64,000 nt of DNA, from contig JAEUKH010000016.1 in assembly GCA_016792845.1 (NCBI GenBank), positions 78,997 through 142,996 of the forward strand, given 5' to 3'. This DNA comes from Myxococcales bacterium. Lineage in GTDB: Bacteria; Myxococcota_A; Polyangia; Polyangiales; Ga0077539. The notes beneath the pieces are model-generated. The model searched no databases. It saw only the letters and a list, made by a program, of their open reading frames with translations, and had not been told where the DNA came from. Both the position numbers and the translations under genes were made by a program. Shown here in pieces: positions 28,075 to 36,530 of the stretch; the first letter of the stretch is position 1; each line of letters starts with the position of its first letter.

Positions 28075-29928
28075 TCAGCGCAGGTGCCGGGTGCCCATCC
28101 GTTCGCGCCGCGCCCAACGCGCGTAGGCGAGCAGCGTCAGCCAACGAGAGTAGTACTGGCCTTGCGCGAAGCGCGCCCGCACCTCGGCGACGGCGCGCGG
28201 GTCGAGGCCCACCTCGGGGCCCTCGATTTCGGCGAGCTCGAGCCCCTCTCGGAGCCAGCGCTGGTACGGGATCCCGAAGCCCTTTTTGGGGCGATCCCAC
28301 ACCTCGCGGGGCAGCGCGGGGCCCACCGCGTCGAGCAAGAGCGGCTTGTTTCGCCGTCGATCGAGCTTGTGCCGCGTCGGCGTCGAGAGCACCCACTCGA
28401 CGAGGTCTGCGTCGAGGAAGGGCGCCCGCACCTCGACGGCGTGGGCCATGCTCATCTGGTCGCCGTCGCGCAGGAGCGTGTTGCGGAGGTAGGTGCCGAG
28501 GTCGATGCGCGAGAGGAGGTTCAGCGGGTCGACGTCGAGGCCCTCCCACTGGGCGACAAAGCGCGTGGTCGGGGGGCGCGTCGCGCCGCGCAGGCGCTCG
28601 ACCCCGGCGTGGGTGAACATCGAGTGTTGGGCGAGGTAGGCGGCCCCCACCGGGTGCGGCTCGGTGGCCCACTGAAAGGCCTTCTCGACCGGCGAGTCGG
28701 GCCTGAGCCCGAGGTGATTGCGCCAGGGCAGGAGCGCCCGCCGGAGGGCCCCCGGCACGGCCTTGCCGCCCCGCGAGAGGAGCCCAAAACGCTCGCGCTG
28801 AGGATAGCCCAGGAAGAGCTCGTCGGAGCCCTGACCCGACACCGCGACGGTGATCCCAGCCTGGCGGATGGCGTGGGTCACGAGGTAGACGTTCACGCCG
28901 TCGACGCTGGGCATGTCCATCGCGTCGAGGGCGCGGGGTACGAGGGCCCTGGCCTCGTCGAGCGAGACCTCGACGCTCTGGTGGCGGGTGCCGAAGCGTT
29001 GGGCCACGAGGTCGCTGTAGGGCTTCTCAGAGTGGGCGCTGTCGGCGCCGCCGAAGGTGACCGAGAAGGTGGCGAGGTTCTGCCAGTGTTGCTCTGAGAG
29101 CAGCACCACGTTGGCCGACGAGTCGATGCCGCCCGAGAGCAGCACCGCCACCGGCACGTCGCCCACCATCACATTGCGGAGCGAGCGCGAGAGCCGTTCG
29201 CGCACCCCGGCCACGGCCTCGTCGCGGCGCCGCGAGGGGTCGACGGCGATGTCGGCGAGCGACCAGTACCGCCGCCGCGCGAGGCGCCCGTGGCTGAAGG
29301 TGAGCACCTCGCCCGGGGCCACGCTCTTGACGTCGCGCACGAGCGAGAAGGGGTCGGCGACGCTGCCGAAGGTGAGCAAGCTGTCGAGGCCGTCGGGGTC
29401 GATCTCGCGGGCCACGAAGCCGCCGGTCAAGAGGGCCCGCACCTCGCTCGCGAAGGCGAAGCGTCGGGCGTCAGAGACGTAGTAGAGCGGCTTCTCGCCG
29501 AGCCGGTCGCGGGCGAGGGTGAGGGTCTCGTCGCGGGCGTCCCACAGGGCGAAGGCGAACATGCCGCGGAAGCGCGCGAGGCAGCCGTCGCCCCAGCGCG
29601 CGAAGGCCGCCACGAGCACCTCGGTGTCGCTGCCGCTGCGAAAGCTGACCCCGTAGGCTTCGAGCTCTTTGCGCACCTCGGCGTAGTTGTAGAGCTCGCC
29701 GTTGAACACCACCGTGAAGCGGCCCGAGGCGTCGTGCATGGGCTGCCGACCCAGCGGCGAGAGGTCGATGATCGCGAGGCGCCGATGCCCGAGCCAGAGG
29801 GGTGTTCCGCCGCGCGTCGACGAGGCCCAGCGGCCCTCGGCGTCGGGCCCGCGGTGGGCGATGGCCTTGAGCGCCGCCTCGGGGTCGACACCCCGCTGAT
29901 CACCGATAAAACCGACGATGCCGCACAT
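28075..29928 (-). CDS. AsnB-type glutamine-dependent amidotransferase (second copy)
   Basis: A 617-residue protein from ATG 29928, overlapping the upstream GT4 stop by one base. Cys2 (MCGIVGFIG) and the glutaminase motifs HRGPDAEG, FNGELYNY and GSDTEVL are present, and the synthetase PPi loop SGGIDSSA is at about residue 262. It differs from the first copy throughout, so this is not a recent tandem duplication. Both copies keep all visible catalytic residues, which suggests two different amidation targets, possibly uronic acids or amino-acid decorations. The 5' neighbour on the operon is a GT4. Confidence 0.93.
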   Translation of the reverse strand: MCGIVGFIGDQRGVDPEAALKAIAHRGPDAEGRWASSTRGGTPLWLGHRRLAIIDLSPLGRQPMHDASGRFTVVFNGELYNYAEVRKELEAYGVSFRSGSDTEVLVAAFARWGDGCLARFRGMFAFALWDARDETLTLARDRLGEKPLYYVSDARRFAFASEVRALLTGGFVAREIDPDGLDSLLTFGSVADPFSLVRDVKSVAPGEVLTFSHGRLARRRYWSLADIAVDPSRRRDEAVAGVRERLSRSLRNVMVGDVPVAVLLSGGIDSSANVVLLSEQHWQNLATFSVTFGGADSAHSEKPYSDLVAQRFGTRHQSVEVSLDEARALVPRALDAMDMPSVDGVNVYLVTHAIRQAGITVAVSGQGSDELFLGYPQRERFGLLSRGGKAVPGALRRALLPWRNHLGLRPDSPVEKAFQWATEPHPVGAAYLAQHSMFTHAGVERLRGATRPPTTRFVAQWEGLDVDPLNLLSRIDLGTYLRNTLLRDGDQMSMAHAVEVRAPFLDADLVEWVLSTPTRHKLDRRRNKPLLLDAVGPALPREVWDRPKKGFGIPYQRWLREGLELAEIEGPEVGLDPRAVAEVRARFAQGQYYSRWLTLLAYARWARRERMGTRHLR

Positions 29929-31070
29929 CAGAATCCTCGCCCCCGCGGGTCGTTGACCTCGCGCAAGAAACGCCACGTCTCGGCCGCGCACCGCGACCAG
30001 GTGAATCCGAGGGCCCGGGTGTACGACGCCGTCGCGAGCTCGGCCCGCGCCGTCGCCGCGTGCACGAGCCCCCGGAGCGCCGCGTAGAGGCTCCGCCAGT
30101 CTTCGGGGTCGAAGTACACGCCCGCGTCGCCGAGCACCTCGGGCATCGGGCCGCGGTCGCTGCACACCACCGCGAGGCCTGAAGCCATCGCCTCGACCAG
30201 GGTGTTGGGCATGTTCTCGCAGCTCGACGCGAAGACGAACACGTCGGCCTCGGCGTAGACCCGGTCGATGGCGTCGAAGCTCACGGGCCCGTGCCACGCC
30301 ATCACGGCCCCCGCGGGGTCGTAGCGACGCAGCGATTCGGTGACGGCGCGGGCCATCGCGGGCACCTCGGCGGGGCCGTAGAGGTCGAGCCGCACCGGAA
30401 GTCCCTCGGCCACGAGGGCCCGCACCGCGGCGACCACCGTGTCGGGGTGCTTGTAGGGCGCGAGCTGCGACACCATCACCACCCGCAAGGGGCGGTCGCG
30501 GGTGACCTCGCGCGGCGGGCGCGGCGGCCGACGAAAGCGATCGTCGACGCCGTGGGCGATGACACGGCTCGGCGGCGCCTCGGTGCCGAGGAGCGGGCGG
30601 ATCGCCTGCCGCGCGTACTCGGTGAGAAAGATCACGCCGTCGGCGCGGGCGAAGCTCCGGGCCTGGACGGCGCGCAGCGCGAGGAGCCGCGCGTGGGTGA
30701 GCGAGAGCCCGTAGCGTCGACGCTCGTCGCGCTCGAAGGGCAGCATGTTGCGGCACATCACCACTCTCGGTCGCGCCCCGGTCGACGAGGCGCCCCCCGG
30801 CACGAAGAGCAGGTCGCCGTCGCGGGCGACGTGCTCGGCGAGGCGCCGCGCTTGCCAGTGGGCGCGCTGCGGCAGCGAGCCGTCGAGGGCGGGGTCGTGG
30901 CGGACGGTGAGCCAGGGCGCGGGCGAGAGTCGGTCGAGGGTCTTCCGCCCCGACCAGACCTGCACCGACGAGACGCCGTGCGCGCGCGGGTCGACCGCAC
31001 GCAAGAGCTGCACGAGGTGCGTGAGGCCGCCACCGGCGCGGAGGTTCGACGCGTCGACGACCACCCTCAT
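29928..31070 (-). CDS. Glycosyltransferase family 4
   Basis: A 380-residue GT-B enzyme from ATG 31070, overlapping the GT2 stop by four bases. The N-terminal domain begins MRVVVDASNLRAGGGLTHL. The C-terminal donor domain has VVMVSQLAPYKHPDTVV and the E-x7-E element (SSCENMPNTLVEAMASGLAVV). It is a retaining transferase using a nucleotide sugar (GDP-fucose, GDP-mannose and UDP-sugars are all possible), probably adding one residue of the repeat unit at the cytoplasmic face. Longer upstream reading in the same frame is antisense artefact over the GT2 gene. Confidence 0.92.
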   Translation of the reverse strand: MRVVVDASNLRAGGGLTHLVQLLRAVDPRAHGVSSVQVWSGRKTLDRLSPAPWLTVRHDPALDGSLPQRAHWQARRLAEHVARDGDLLFVPGGASSTGARPRVVMCRNMLPFERDERRRYGLSLTHARLLALRAVQARSFARADGVIFLTEYARQAIRPLLGTEAPPSRVIAHGVDDRFRRPPRPPREVTRDRPLRVVMVSQLAPYKHPDTVVAAVRALVAEGLPVRLDLYGPAEVPAMARAVTESLRRYDPAGAVMAWHGPVSFDAIDRVYAEADVFVFASSCENMPNTLVEAMASGLAVVCSDRGPMPEVLGDAGVYFDPEDWRSLYAALRGLVHAATARAELATASYTRALGFTWSRCAAETWRFLREVNDPRGRGF

Positions 31071-32014
31071 CGGCGGTTCTTCCAGTGTGAGATGCGCGTC
31101 TGGGCGAAGGCCAGGGCCTCGGGGCCGACCATGCCGACACCCAGAAAGAACAGCGTTCGCGGCGCAAAGCGCGCGGCCGCGGGACCCTCGGCCCACCACC
31201 TGAGCGCGTCGGCGCGGTGCCCCGCCAAGAGGTGCTGAAACATCGCCTGCCCGGCGAATTTCTCGTAGAGCGAGGGCGCGGCGCTGCGAAACACCGCCCC
31301 GTGCGCGTGCAAGACGCCCTCCGCGTCGGCGGCCCCGTCGGGCGCGTCGCGGAGCATCCGCGCGGCCATCTTCGCGGGCGCCGAGGCGGTGATACGGTTC
31401 GTCGCGTCGGTGTGGATCAGCACCACCGGGGTGCGCCAGAGCTGAAAGCGCCAGCGCCGCGCCACCGCGAGGTGAAAGCTCCCCTCGTACGCCCTCCCGC
31501 CGGGGAAGCGCACCGTCTCGAAGACCTCGCGGCGGTAGCAGTTGAACCACTCGCTCACCGTGAGCCCCGCGACGAAGCGGCAGTACCCCTCGAAATCGAG
31601 GTCGAGGTCGGCGCCCGGGGCGGGCTGCGGGGTGTCGGGGCCGGCGTCCCAGCGGCAGGTGGTGGCCACGTTGCCGACCTCGGGCGCCGCCGCACGGCAG
31701 AGCGCCGCGAGCGCCGCGACCCCGCCCGGGAGCATCTCGAAATCGCTGTCGAGCATGACCAGCCACCGCCCGCGCGCCGCGTCGATGGCCGTGTTGCGCG
31801 CCGCACACACGCCGCGGTTCACGGCGTGCCGCAGGAGCCTGACCCGCGGGTCGCCGAGGGCCTCGATGACCGCCACGGTGTCGTCGCTCGAACAGTCGTC
31901 GGTGACCACGACCTCGATGCTGTCGTCGCACTGATCGAGCACGCTGCGCAGCGCGCGCGCGATCATGCCGCCTCGGTTGAACGCCGGGACGATGAAGCTA
32001 AAAAACAGGTTCAT
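31067..32014 (-). CDS. Glycosyltransferase family 2
   Basis: A 315-residue GT-A enzyme from ATG 32014 (a GTG one codon earlier is possible), with AAGAAGG just upstream. It shows FIVPAFNRGGMI, the metal/nucleotide strand VVVTDDCSSDDTV, GVCAARNTAID and the DXD-like DSD in MLDSDFEML. A weak hydrophobic patch near the C-terminus may associate with membrane. It is an inverting transferase for one repeat-unit sugar; donor and linkage are unknown. Confidence 0.9.
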   Translation of the reverse strand: MNLFFSFIVPAFNRGGMIARALRSVLDQCDDSIEVVVTDDCSSDDTVAVIEALGDPRVRLLRHAVNRGVCAARNTAIDAARGRWLVMLDSDFEMLPGGVAALAALCRAAAPEVGNVATTCRWDAGPDTPQPAPGADLDLDFEGYCRFVAGLTVSEWFNCYRREVFETVRFPGGRAYEGSFHLAVARRWRFQLWRTPVVLIHTDATNRITASAPAKMAARMLRDAPDGAADAEGVLHAHGAVFRSAAPSLYEKFAGQAMFQHLLAGHRADALRWWAEGPAAARFAPRTLFFLGVGMVGPEALAFAQTRISHWKNRR

Positions 32015-32063
32015 CACGCCTTCTTCTGGTCGCGCGCGAGGGGCCCTCGCCCGGCCGCGACCC

Positions 32064-32897
32064 TCAGCCCTTCTTGCCGGGCGCCGTAATGTGCGTCGGC
32101 GGCTTGCGGAGCCCCGTCGCGCGAAACCAACGCAGGCCGCGCTCGCGCACCTTCCACGGCAGGGCGCCGACGGTCTCGTTGATCACCCGACCGATGTTGC
32201 GCCGCATCGCATCGCGGGGGCTCATCATGGGCCGCCGTGAGAGGTCGACCCCGACCCCGTGCTCGCGGCAGAGGGCCACCGCGTAGGGGATCCACTGGCC
32301 CGCCGTCACCCCCGCGTAGAACTCCAGCGCGGGCGCCCAGGTGGCGTAGTACCCGCGCCCGTCGGCGTCGCTGCGACGCGCGCCGAAGATCTCAAACTCC
32401 CACGGGTTCTCGTGACTCCGCAGGAGCCCGAGGAGGCTCTCGCGTCGCCAGAACGCGGCCTGCATCGAGGCCCGGTAGGGCGCCCCGGGCTCGATCTCGC
32501 CCACGGCCTCAAAGCGCGCGAGGCGCAAATCAGGCGGCGGAAAGGGTCTCAGCCGGAGGTACGCCCCGCCGAGGGCTTCGAGGTCGCCCAAGCGCGCGAG
32601 GAGCGCGGCCGTATCGACCCGCCGGGTGAGCAAGAAGTCTTCGAGCACTACCAAGACCGTCTCGGCCTCGAGCGCTTCGAGCATCTTGCGGAGCCCCGCG
32701 CTCCAGGTCGTGTCGTCGCCGATGCAGAGGGTCTCGACGCCCGGCTCGGCGCATTGCAGATGGTTGGTGCCGAGCACCACCCGGAAGGGGCAATCGGGCC
32801 AGTGGCGCCGCAGCAACGCAAAGAAGGGCGCCCAGACGTCTTCGTAGCGATCGCACGAAGGCACCAGCAACACCGCACGACGGTCATCGACGCGCAC
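32064..32897 (-). CDS. Uncharacterised protein, possible glycosyltransferase
   Basis: About 277 residues from GTG 32897; an ATG at 32924 would give nine more residues and a longer overlap with the upstream GT4. The N-terminus looks Rossmann-like (AVLLVPSCDRYEDVWAPFF), followed by LVVLEDFLLTRR, where an acidic pair could bind a metal, and a central AFWRRESLLGLL. I do not recognise a named family, but the order of elements resembles a GT-A fold and all neighbours are glycosyltransferases. It may add or modify a sugar; this is inference from context. Confidence 0.65.
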   Translation of the reverse strand: MRVDDRRAVLLVPSCDRYEDVWAPFFALLRRHWPDCPFRVVLGTNHLQCAEPGVETLCIGDDTTWSAGLRKMLEALEAETVLVVLEDFLLTRRVDTAALLARLGDLEALGGAYLRLRPFPPPDLRLARFEAVGEIEPGAPYRASMQAAFWRRESLLGLLRSHENPWEFEIFGARRSDADGRGYYATWAPALEFYAGVTAGQWIPYAVALCREHGVGVDLSRRPMMSPRDAMRRNIGRVINETVGALPWKVRERGLRWFRATGLRKPPTHITAPGKKG

Positions 32898-33978
32898 GCA
32901 ACACCTCGCGGTAGACCTTCTCATAGGCCTCGGCCATCACCGAGGCCGCGTGGGCGCCGAGTACGGCCCGGGCCGCCTCGACCCGCACCGCCGCGCCCTC
33001 AGGGTCGTCGAGCACCGCCGCCATGGCCCGGGTCATCGCCGCCACGTCGTCGATGTCGAACCACTGAGACGCCGCCTCGGGCACAAGCTCGCGGTGCGGC
33101 CCGATGGTCGAGAGGGCCAAGGGGACCCCCGCCGCCATGGCCTCCATCACCACGTTGGGCCGCCCTTCGAGGTGCGAGGGCGACACGAGCACGCTCGCCG
33201 AGCGCATGAGCGACCAGAGGTCGTTGCGGTAACCCGGCGTGAGCACCCGCGCCCCTACGCCCGCCGCGTCGACGATGCGACGGAACTCATCGAGCGAAGG
33301 CCCGACCCCGCAGGCCACCGCGTGAAGGGCGGGCCGAGACGGCAAGAGCCGCGCGAGCGCCTGGGCCAACGCGGCGGTGCCCTTGGCGCGCTGAAAACGC
33401 CCCGAGAAGAGCACGAAGGGCGCACCCTCGGCGACGCCCAGCGCGGCCCGATCGGCCAGCGGCGCGCGGGCGATCTCGTCGACCGGGAGCGCGTTCGACA
33501 CCACCGCGATCTTGTGGGCGGGCCCGAGGTAGCCGCGCCACGCCGTCGCGGCGCTCTCAGAGTTGGCCACCACGTAGTCGGTCTGGCCGATCAGCGCCCG
33601 AAAGCCGCGGTCGGCCATCGACGACGAGGTGAACACGCACCCGCTGCGCTCTGAGAAGATCCACGGGAGCCCGAGCGAGCGCGCCGCGAGGCCGCCCCAC
33701 GCGTCCATCCGGGTGAGCCAGGTCTGGACCACCTCGGCCCCGGTCTCTCGCATCACCGCGCGGAGGTGCCAGGGGCCCCGCGGATCCCATGCGTGTTGCA
33801 GCGGCGGCAGCCAGTGCACCCGGGCCCCCACCGCTTCGAGGCGCTCAAGGTTCGGCCCCCCCTGCAAGAGCGCGACATCGACCTGATGCCCGCGACGCAC
33901 GAGCTCTTCGGCCAGGTAACAGACCTGCCGCTCGGCGCCGCCGCCCAACATGCTCGGGATGCAATGAAGAATGCGCAT
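32884..33978 (-). CDS. Glycosyltransferase family 4
   Basis: A 364-residue GT-B enzyme from ATG 33978. The N-terminus is MRILHCIPSMLGGGAERQV (a WcaA/EpsF-like start), the donor domain has VLFSGRFQRAKGTAALAQAL and the E-x7-E element (SHLEGRPNVVMEAMAAG). It overlaps the next gene by 14 bases. A 223-base gap lies upstream, the longest inside the minus-strand locus, so an internal promoter is plausible here. Donor and acceptor unknown. Confidence 0.92.
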   Translation of the reverse strand: MRILHCIPSMLGGGAERQVCYLAEELVRRGHQVDVALLQGGPNLERLEAVGARVHWLPPLQHAWDPRGPWHLRAVMRETGAEVVQTWLTRMDAWGGLAARSLGLPWIFSERSGCVFTSSSMADRGFRALIGQTDYVVANSESAATAWRGYLGPAHKIAVVSNALPVDEIARAPLADRAALGVAEGAPFVLFSGRFQRAKGTAALAQALARLLPSRPALHAVACGVGPSLDEFRRIVDAAGVGARVLTPGYRNDLWSLMRSASVLVSPSHLEGRPNVVMEAMAAGVPLALSTIGPHRELVPEAASQWFDIDDVAAMTRAMAAVLDDPEGAAVRVEAARAVLGAHAASVMAEAYEKVYREVLRARR

Positions 33979-34201
33979 CGTGCCGCGCCCTGACCCTGAC
34001 ACGCTGCCGCGCAGAGCCTTCTCGGGGCACCTTTGATTCAACGGCCCGGGCTCGGAATGCAAGACAGATTCTTCACCCTCGCGCCGAGAGGGCCCGGTGG
34101 GGGGGGCGTGCCGCACGACCCAAGGCCTCTCAGGCGGTGTAGTGATGGCGTCGCGGGGGGGCATCGTCTGCGGTCTCCGATGCGTCGGCCCCGGCGCGGG
34201 T
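33979..34201. other. Intergenic gap inside the glycan locus
   Basis: A stretch of 223 bases without a supportable gene, between gmd and the GT4 gene. I see no clear hairpin terminator or sigma-70 hexamer pair. It is the only break over 160 bases between genes of the minus-strand locus and may mark the boundary of a GDP-fucose sub-operon. Confidence 0.4.
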
Positions 34202-35221
34202 TCATCCGTTGGCGCGCTTCTCGCGGGCCGCGAGGGCGAGGTCGCTGTCGACCATGCGCGTGACGAGCTCGCGGAAGCCCACCGTGGGCCGCCAGCCGAG
34301 GCGCTCGGTGATCTTGCTCGGGTCAGCGAGGAGGAGGTCGACCTCGGCCGGGCGCAGGTAGCGCGGGTCGAGCTTGACGTAGGCCTGCCAGTCGAGCCCC
34401 ACATGCCCGAAGGCGATCTCAAGAAACTCGCGCACCGAGTGCGTCTCGCCGGTGCCGACCACGTAGTCGTCGGGCACGTCGGCCTGGAGCATCCGCCACA
34501 TGGCCTCGACGTAATCGGGCGCGTAGCCCCAGTCGCGCTTGGCGTCGAGGTTGCCGAGGTACAGGTCTTTCTGGAGCCCCTGCACGATGCGCCCGACCGC
34601 GCGGGTGATCTTGCGCGTCACGAAGGTCTCGCCGCGGCGCTCGCTCTCGTGGTTGAAGAGGATGCCGTTCACCGCGAACATGCCGTAGGCCTCGCGGTAG
34701 TTCTGGGTGAGATAGAACGCGTAGGCCTTGGCCGCGGCGTAGGGCGAGCGGGGGTGAAAGGGCGTGCTCTCGCGCTGCGGCACCTCAACCACCTTGCCGT
34801 AGAGCTCTGACGAGCTGGCCTGGTAGAATTTGCAGTGAACGCCCGTCTTCCGGATGGCTTCGAGGAGCCGCACGGTGCCGAGCGCGGTGACCTCGCCCGT
34901 GTACTCGGGGATGTCGAAGCTCACCCGCACATGGCTCTGGGCGCCGAGGTTGTACACCTCGTCGGGCTTGACGTCGGCGATCACCGACTGGAGCGACGAG
35001 CCGTCGTTGAGGTCGCCGTAGTGAAGATGCAGCTTCACCCCGGTCTCGTGCGGATCGCGGTAGAGATGGTCGATGCGCTCGGTGTTGAACGAGCTCGAGC
35101 GGCGCACGATGCCGTGCACCTCGTAGCCCTTCGCGAGGAGGAGCTCAGAGAGGTACGAACCGTCTTGACCGGTGATGCCCGTGATGAGGGCGCGGCGCGA
35201 AGTTGAAGAGACGTCACTCAT
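34202..35221 (-). CDS. gmd: GDP-mannose 4,6-dehydratase
   Basis: A 339-residue extended SDR. It has the nucleotide-binding motif [16 protein letters not shown], the GMD hallmark [14 protein letters not shown], the SSELYGKV catalytic serine region, the YxxxK motif ([11 protein letters not shown]) and [18 protein letters not shown]. It converts GDP-mannose to GDP-4-keto-6-deoxymannose, the first step to GDP-L-fucose. The neighbouring fcl gene performs the second step. It has full length with all catalytic residues. No GDP-mannose synthesis gene is in the window. Confidence 0.97.
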   Translation of the reverse strand: MSDVSSTSRRALITGITGQDGSYLSELLLAKGYEVHGIVRRSSSFNTERIDHLYRDPHETGVKLHLHYGDLNDGSSLQSVIADVKPDEVYNLGAQSHVRVSFDIPEYTGEVTALGTVRLLEAIRKTGVHCKFYQASSSELYGKVVEVPQRESTPFHPRSPYAAAKAYAFYLTQNYREAYGMFAVNGILFNHESERRGETFVTRKITRAVGRIVQGLQKDLYLGNLDAKRDWGYAPDYVEAMWRMLQADVPDDYVVGTGETHSVREFLEIAFGHVGLDWQAYVKLDPRYLRPAEVDLLLADPSKITERLGWRPTVGFRELVTRMVDSDLALAAREKRANG

Positions 35222-35258
35222 GGTGGGTCACGACCAGGCGTAAAGTGAGAGAGCAGAG

Positions 35259-36236
35259 TCAGCGAGAGGTGGCAGCCTCTTGGGCCGCGAGGGCGAGGCG
35301 GTTTTCGCGGTACCACGCGATGGTCTTCTGGAGCCCCGTGTCGAAGCTCGTCGCGGCGGTGAAGCCGAAGCGCTCGCGGGCGCGGGTCACGTCGAGCATG
35401 CGGCGAGGCTGGCCGTTGGGGCGGTTCGCGTCCCACACGATGTCGCCGGTGTAGCCGGTGAGGCGGGCGATGTGGGCGGCGAGGTCGCGCATCGAAATCT
35501 CGAAGCCCGCCCCGAGGTTCACCGGGTCAGGGTCGTCGTAGCGCTCGGCCGCGAGCACGAGGCCCTCAGCGCAATCGTCAACGTAGAGGAACTCGCGGGT
35601 CGGGCTGCCGTCGCCCCAAAGGGTCACGGTGCGCTCGCCCCGCGCGTCGGCGTCGATAAACTTACGAATCATCGCCGGGATGACGTGCGACGCTTCGAGG
35701 TCGAAGTTGTCGCGCGGCCCGTACAAATTCACCGGGAAGACCACCACGAAGTTCGAGCCGAACTCTTGCCGGTACGCCTGGGCCATCACCAAAATGGCCT
35801 TCTTGGCGACGCCGTAGGGGGCGTTGGTCTCTTCGGGGTACCCGTTCCACAAATCGTCTTCGCGGAAGGGCACCGGGGCGAACTTCGGGTACGCGCAGAT
35901 GGTGCCCGCGACCACCACCTTGCGGGTGCCCGCGCGTCGCGCCTCTTCGAGCACATGCAGCCCCATGGCCATGTTGTCTCGAAAGAAGGTGCCGGGGTGC
36001 TTTCGGTTCGCGCCGATGCCCCCCACCTTGGCCGCGAGGTGCATCACCACATCGGGCGCGTGCCGCGCGAACATCGCCCGCGTCGCCTGCGGGTCGGTGA
36101 GGTCGAACTCGGCCGAGCGCGGCACGATCACCTCGCCGGCCCCGCGGCGTCTCAGGGCCTCGACCACGTGGCTCCCGAGAAAGCCGCTGCCACCGGTCAC
36201 CAACACTCGCTCGCCCCGAAGGCTCTCAGCACCCAT
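35259..36236 (-). CDS. fcl: GDP-L-fucose synthase
   Basis: About 325 residues from ATG 36236; in-frame GTG codons up to 36245 are alternatives. It is an extended SDR with [25 protein letters not shown] (family hallmark), the YxxxK motif in APYGVAKKA and [10 protein letters not shown]. It epimerises and reduces GDP-4-keto-6-deoxymannose to GDP-L-fucose with NADPH. It is 37 bases upstream of gmd and is the first gene of the minus-strand locus, divergent from the polymerase gene. Confidence 0.95.
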   Translation of the reverse strand: MGAESLRGERVLVTGGSGFLGSHVVEALRRRGAGEVIVPRSAEFDLTDPQATRAMFARHAPDVVMHLAAKVGGIGANRKHPGTFFRDNMAMGLHVLEEARRAGTRKVVVAGTICAYPKFAPVPFREDDLWNGYPEETNAPYGVAKKAILVMAQAYRQEFGSNFVVVFPVNLYGPRDNFDLEASHVIPAMIRKFIDADARGERTVTLWGDGSPTREFLYVDDCAEGLVLAAERYDDPDPVNLGAGFEISMRDLAAHIARLTGYTGDIVWDANRPNGQPRRMLDVTRARERFGFTAATSFDTGLQKTIAWYRENRLALAAQEAATSR

Positions 36237-36530
36237 CACGTTCACCCATCATCGGTCTCTGCCACCGTCGCGCCGACCCCGGGTCGGCATTCATCACAGC
36301 GGTCGAATTCGCAGCCACGGCGGGTCTTACCAGCCGACCGCCCGGGCGCGACGGCGGCGATGGGTACCACGAGGCGGCGCGATCGCCAACGCGCTCCTTC
36401 CCACCTCGGCCCGGATCGGATAACCCTGAACCGGGCTGCGACCGTCGTGATGAACGACCCGAAGTCGGCTCGCATCCGAGCCCCGGCGTTCGGTACGCGC
36501 GGCGACCGTTGACCTTCTCCATGCCCGCTG
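36237..36530. promoter_or_regulatory. Divergent intergenic region between fcl and the polymerase gene
   Basis: This 294-base region without a gene must hold promoters for both halves of the glycan locus, because fcl and the polymerase diverge from it. I could not pick a convincing -35/-10 pair or sigma-54 site by eye. TTGACC at 36509-36514 is too close to the polymerase start to use with confidence. Confidence 0.4.

Noticed and set aside
28075..31167. A single 1030-residue protein including the second AsnB
   Set aside because: The N-terminal part is an Arg/Ala-rich shadow of the GT4 gene. The real start is the conserved MCG at 29928, overlapping the GT4 stop.
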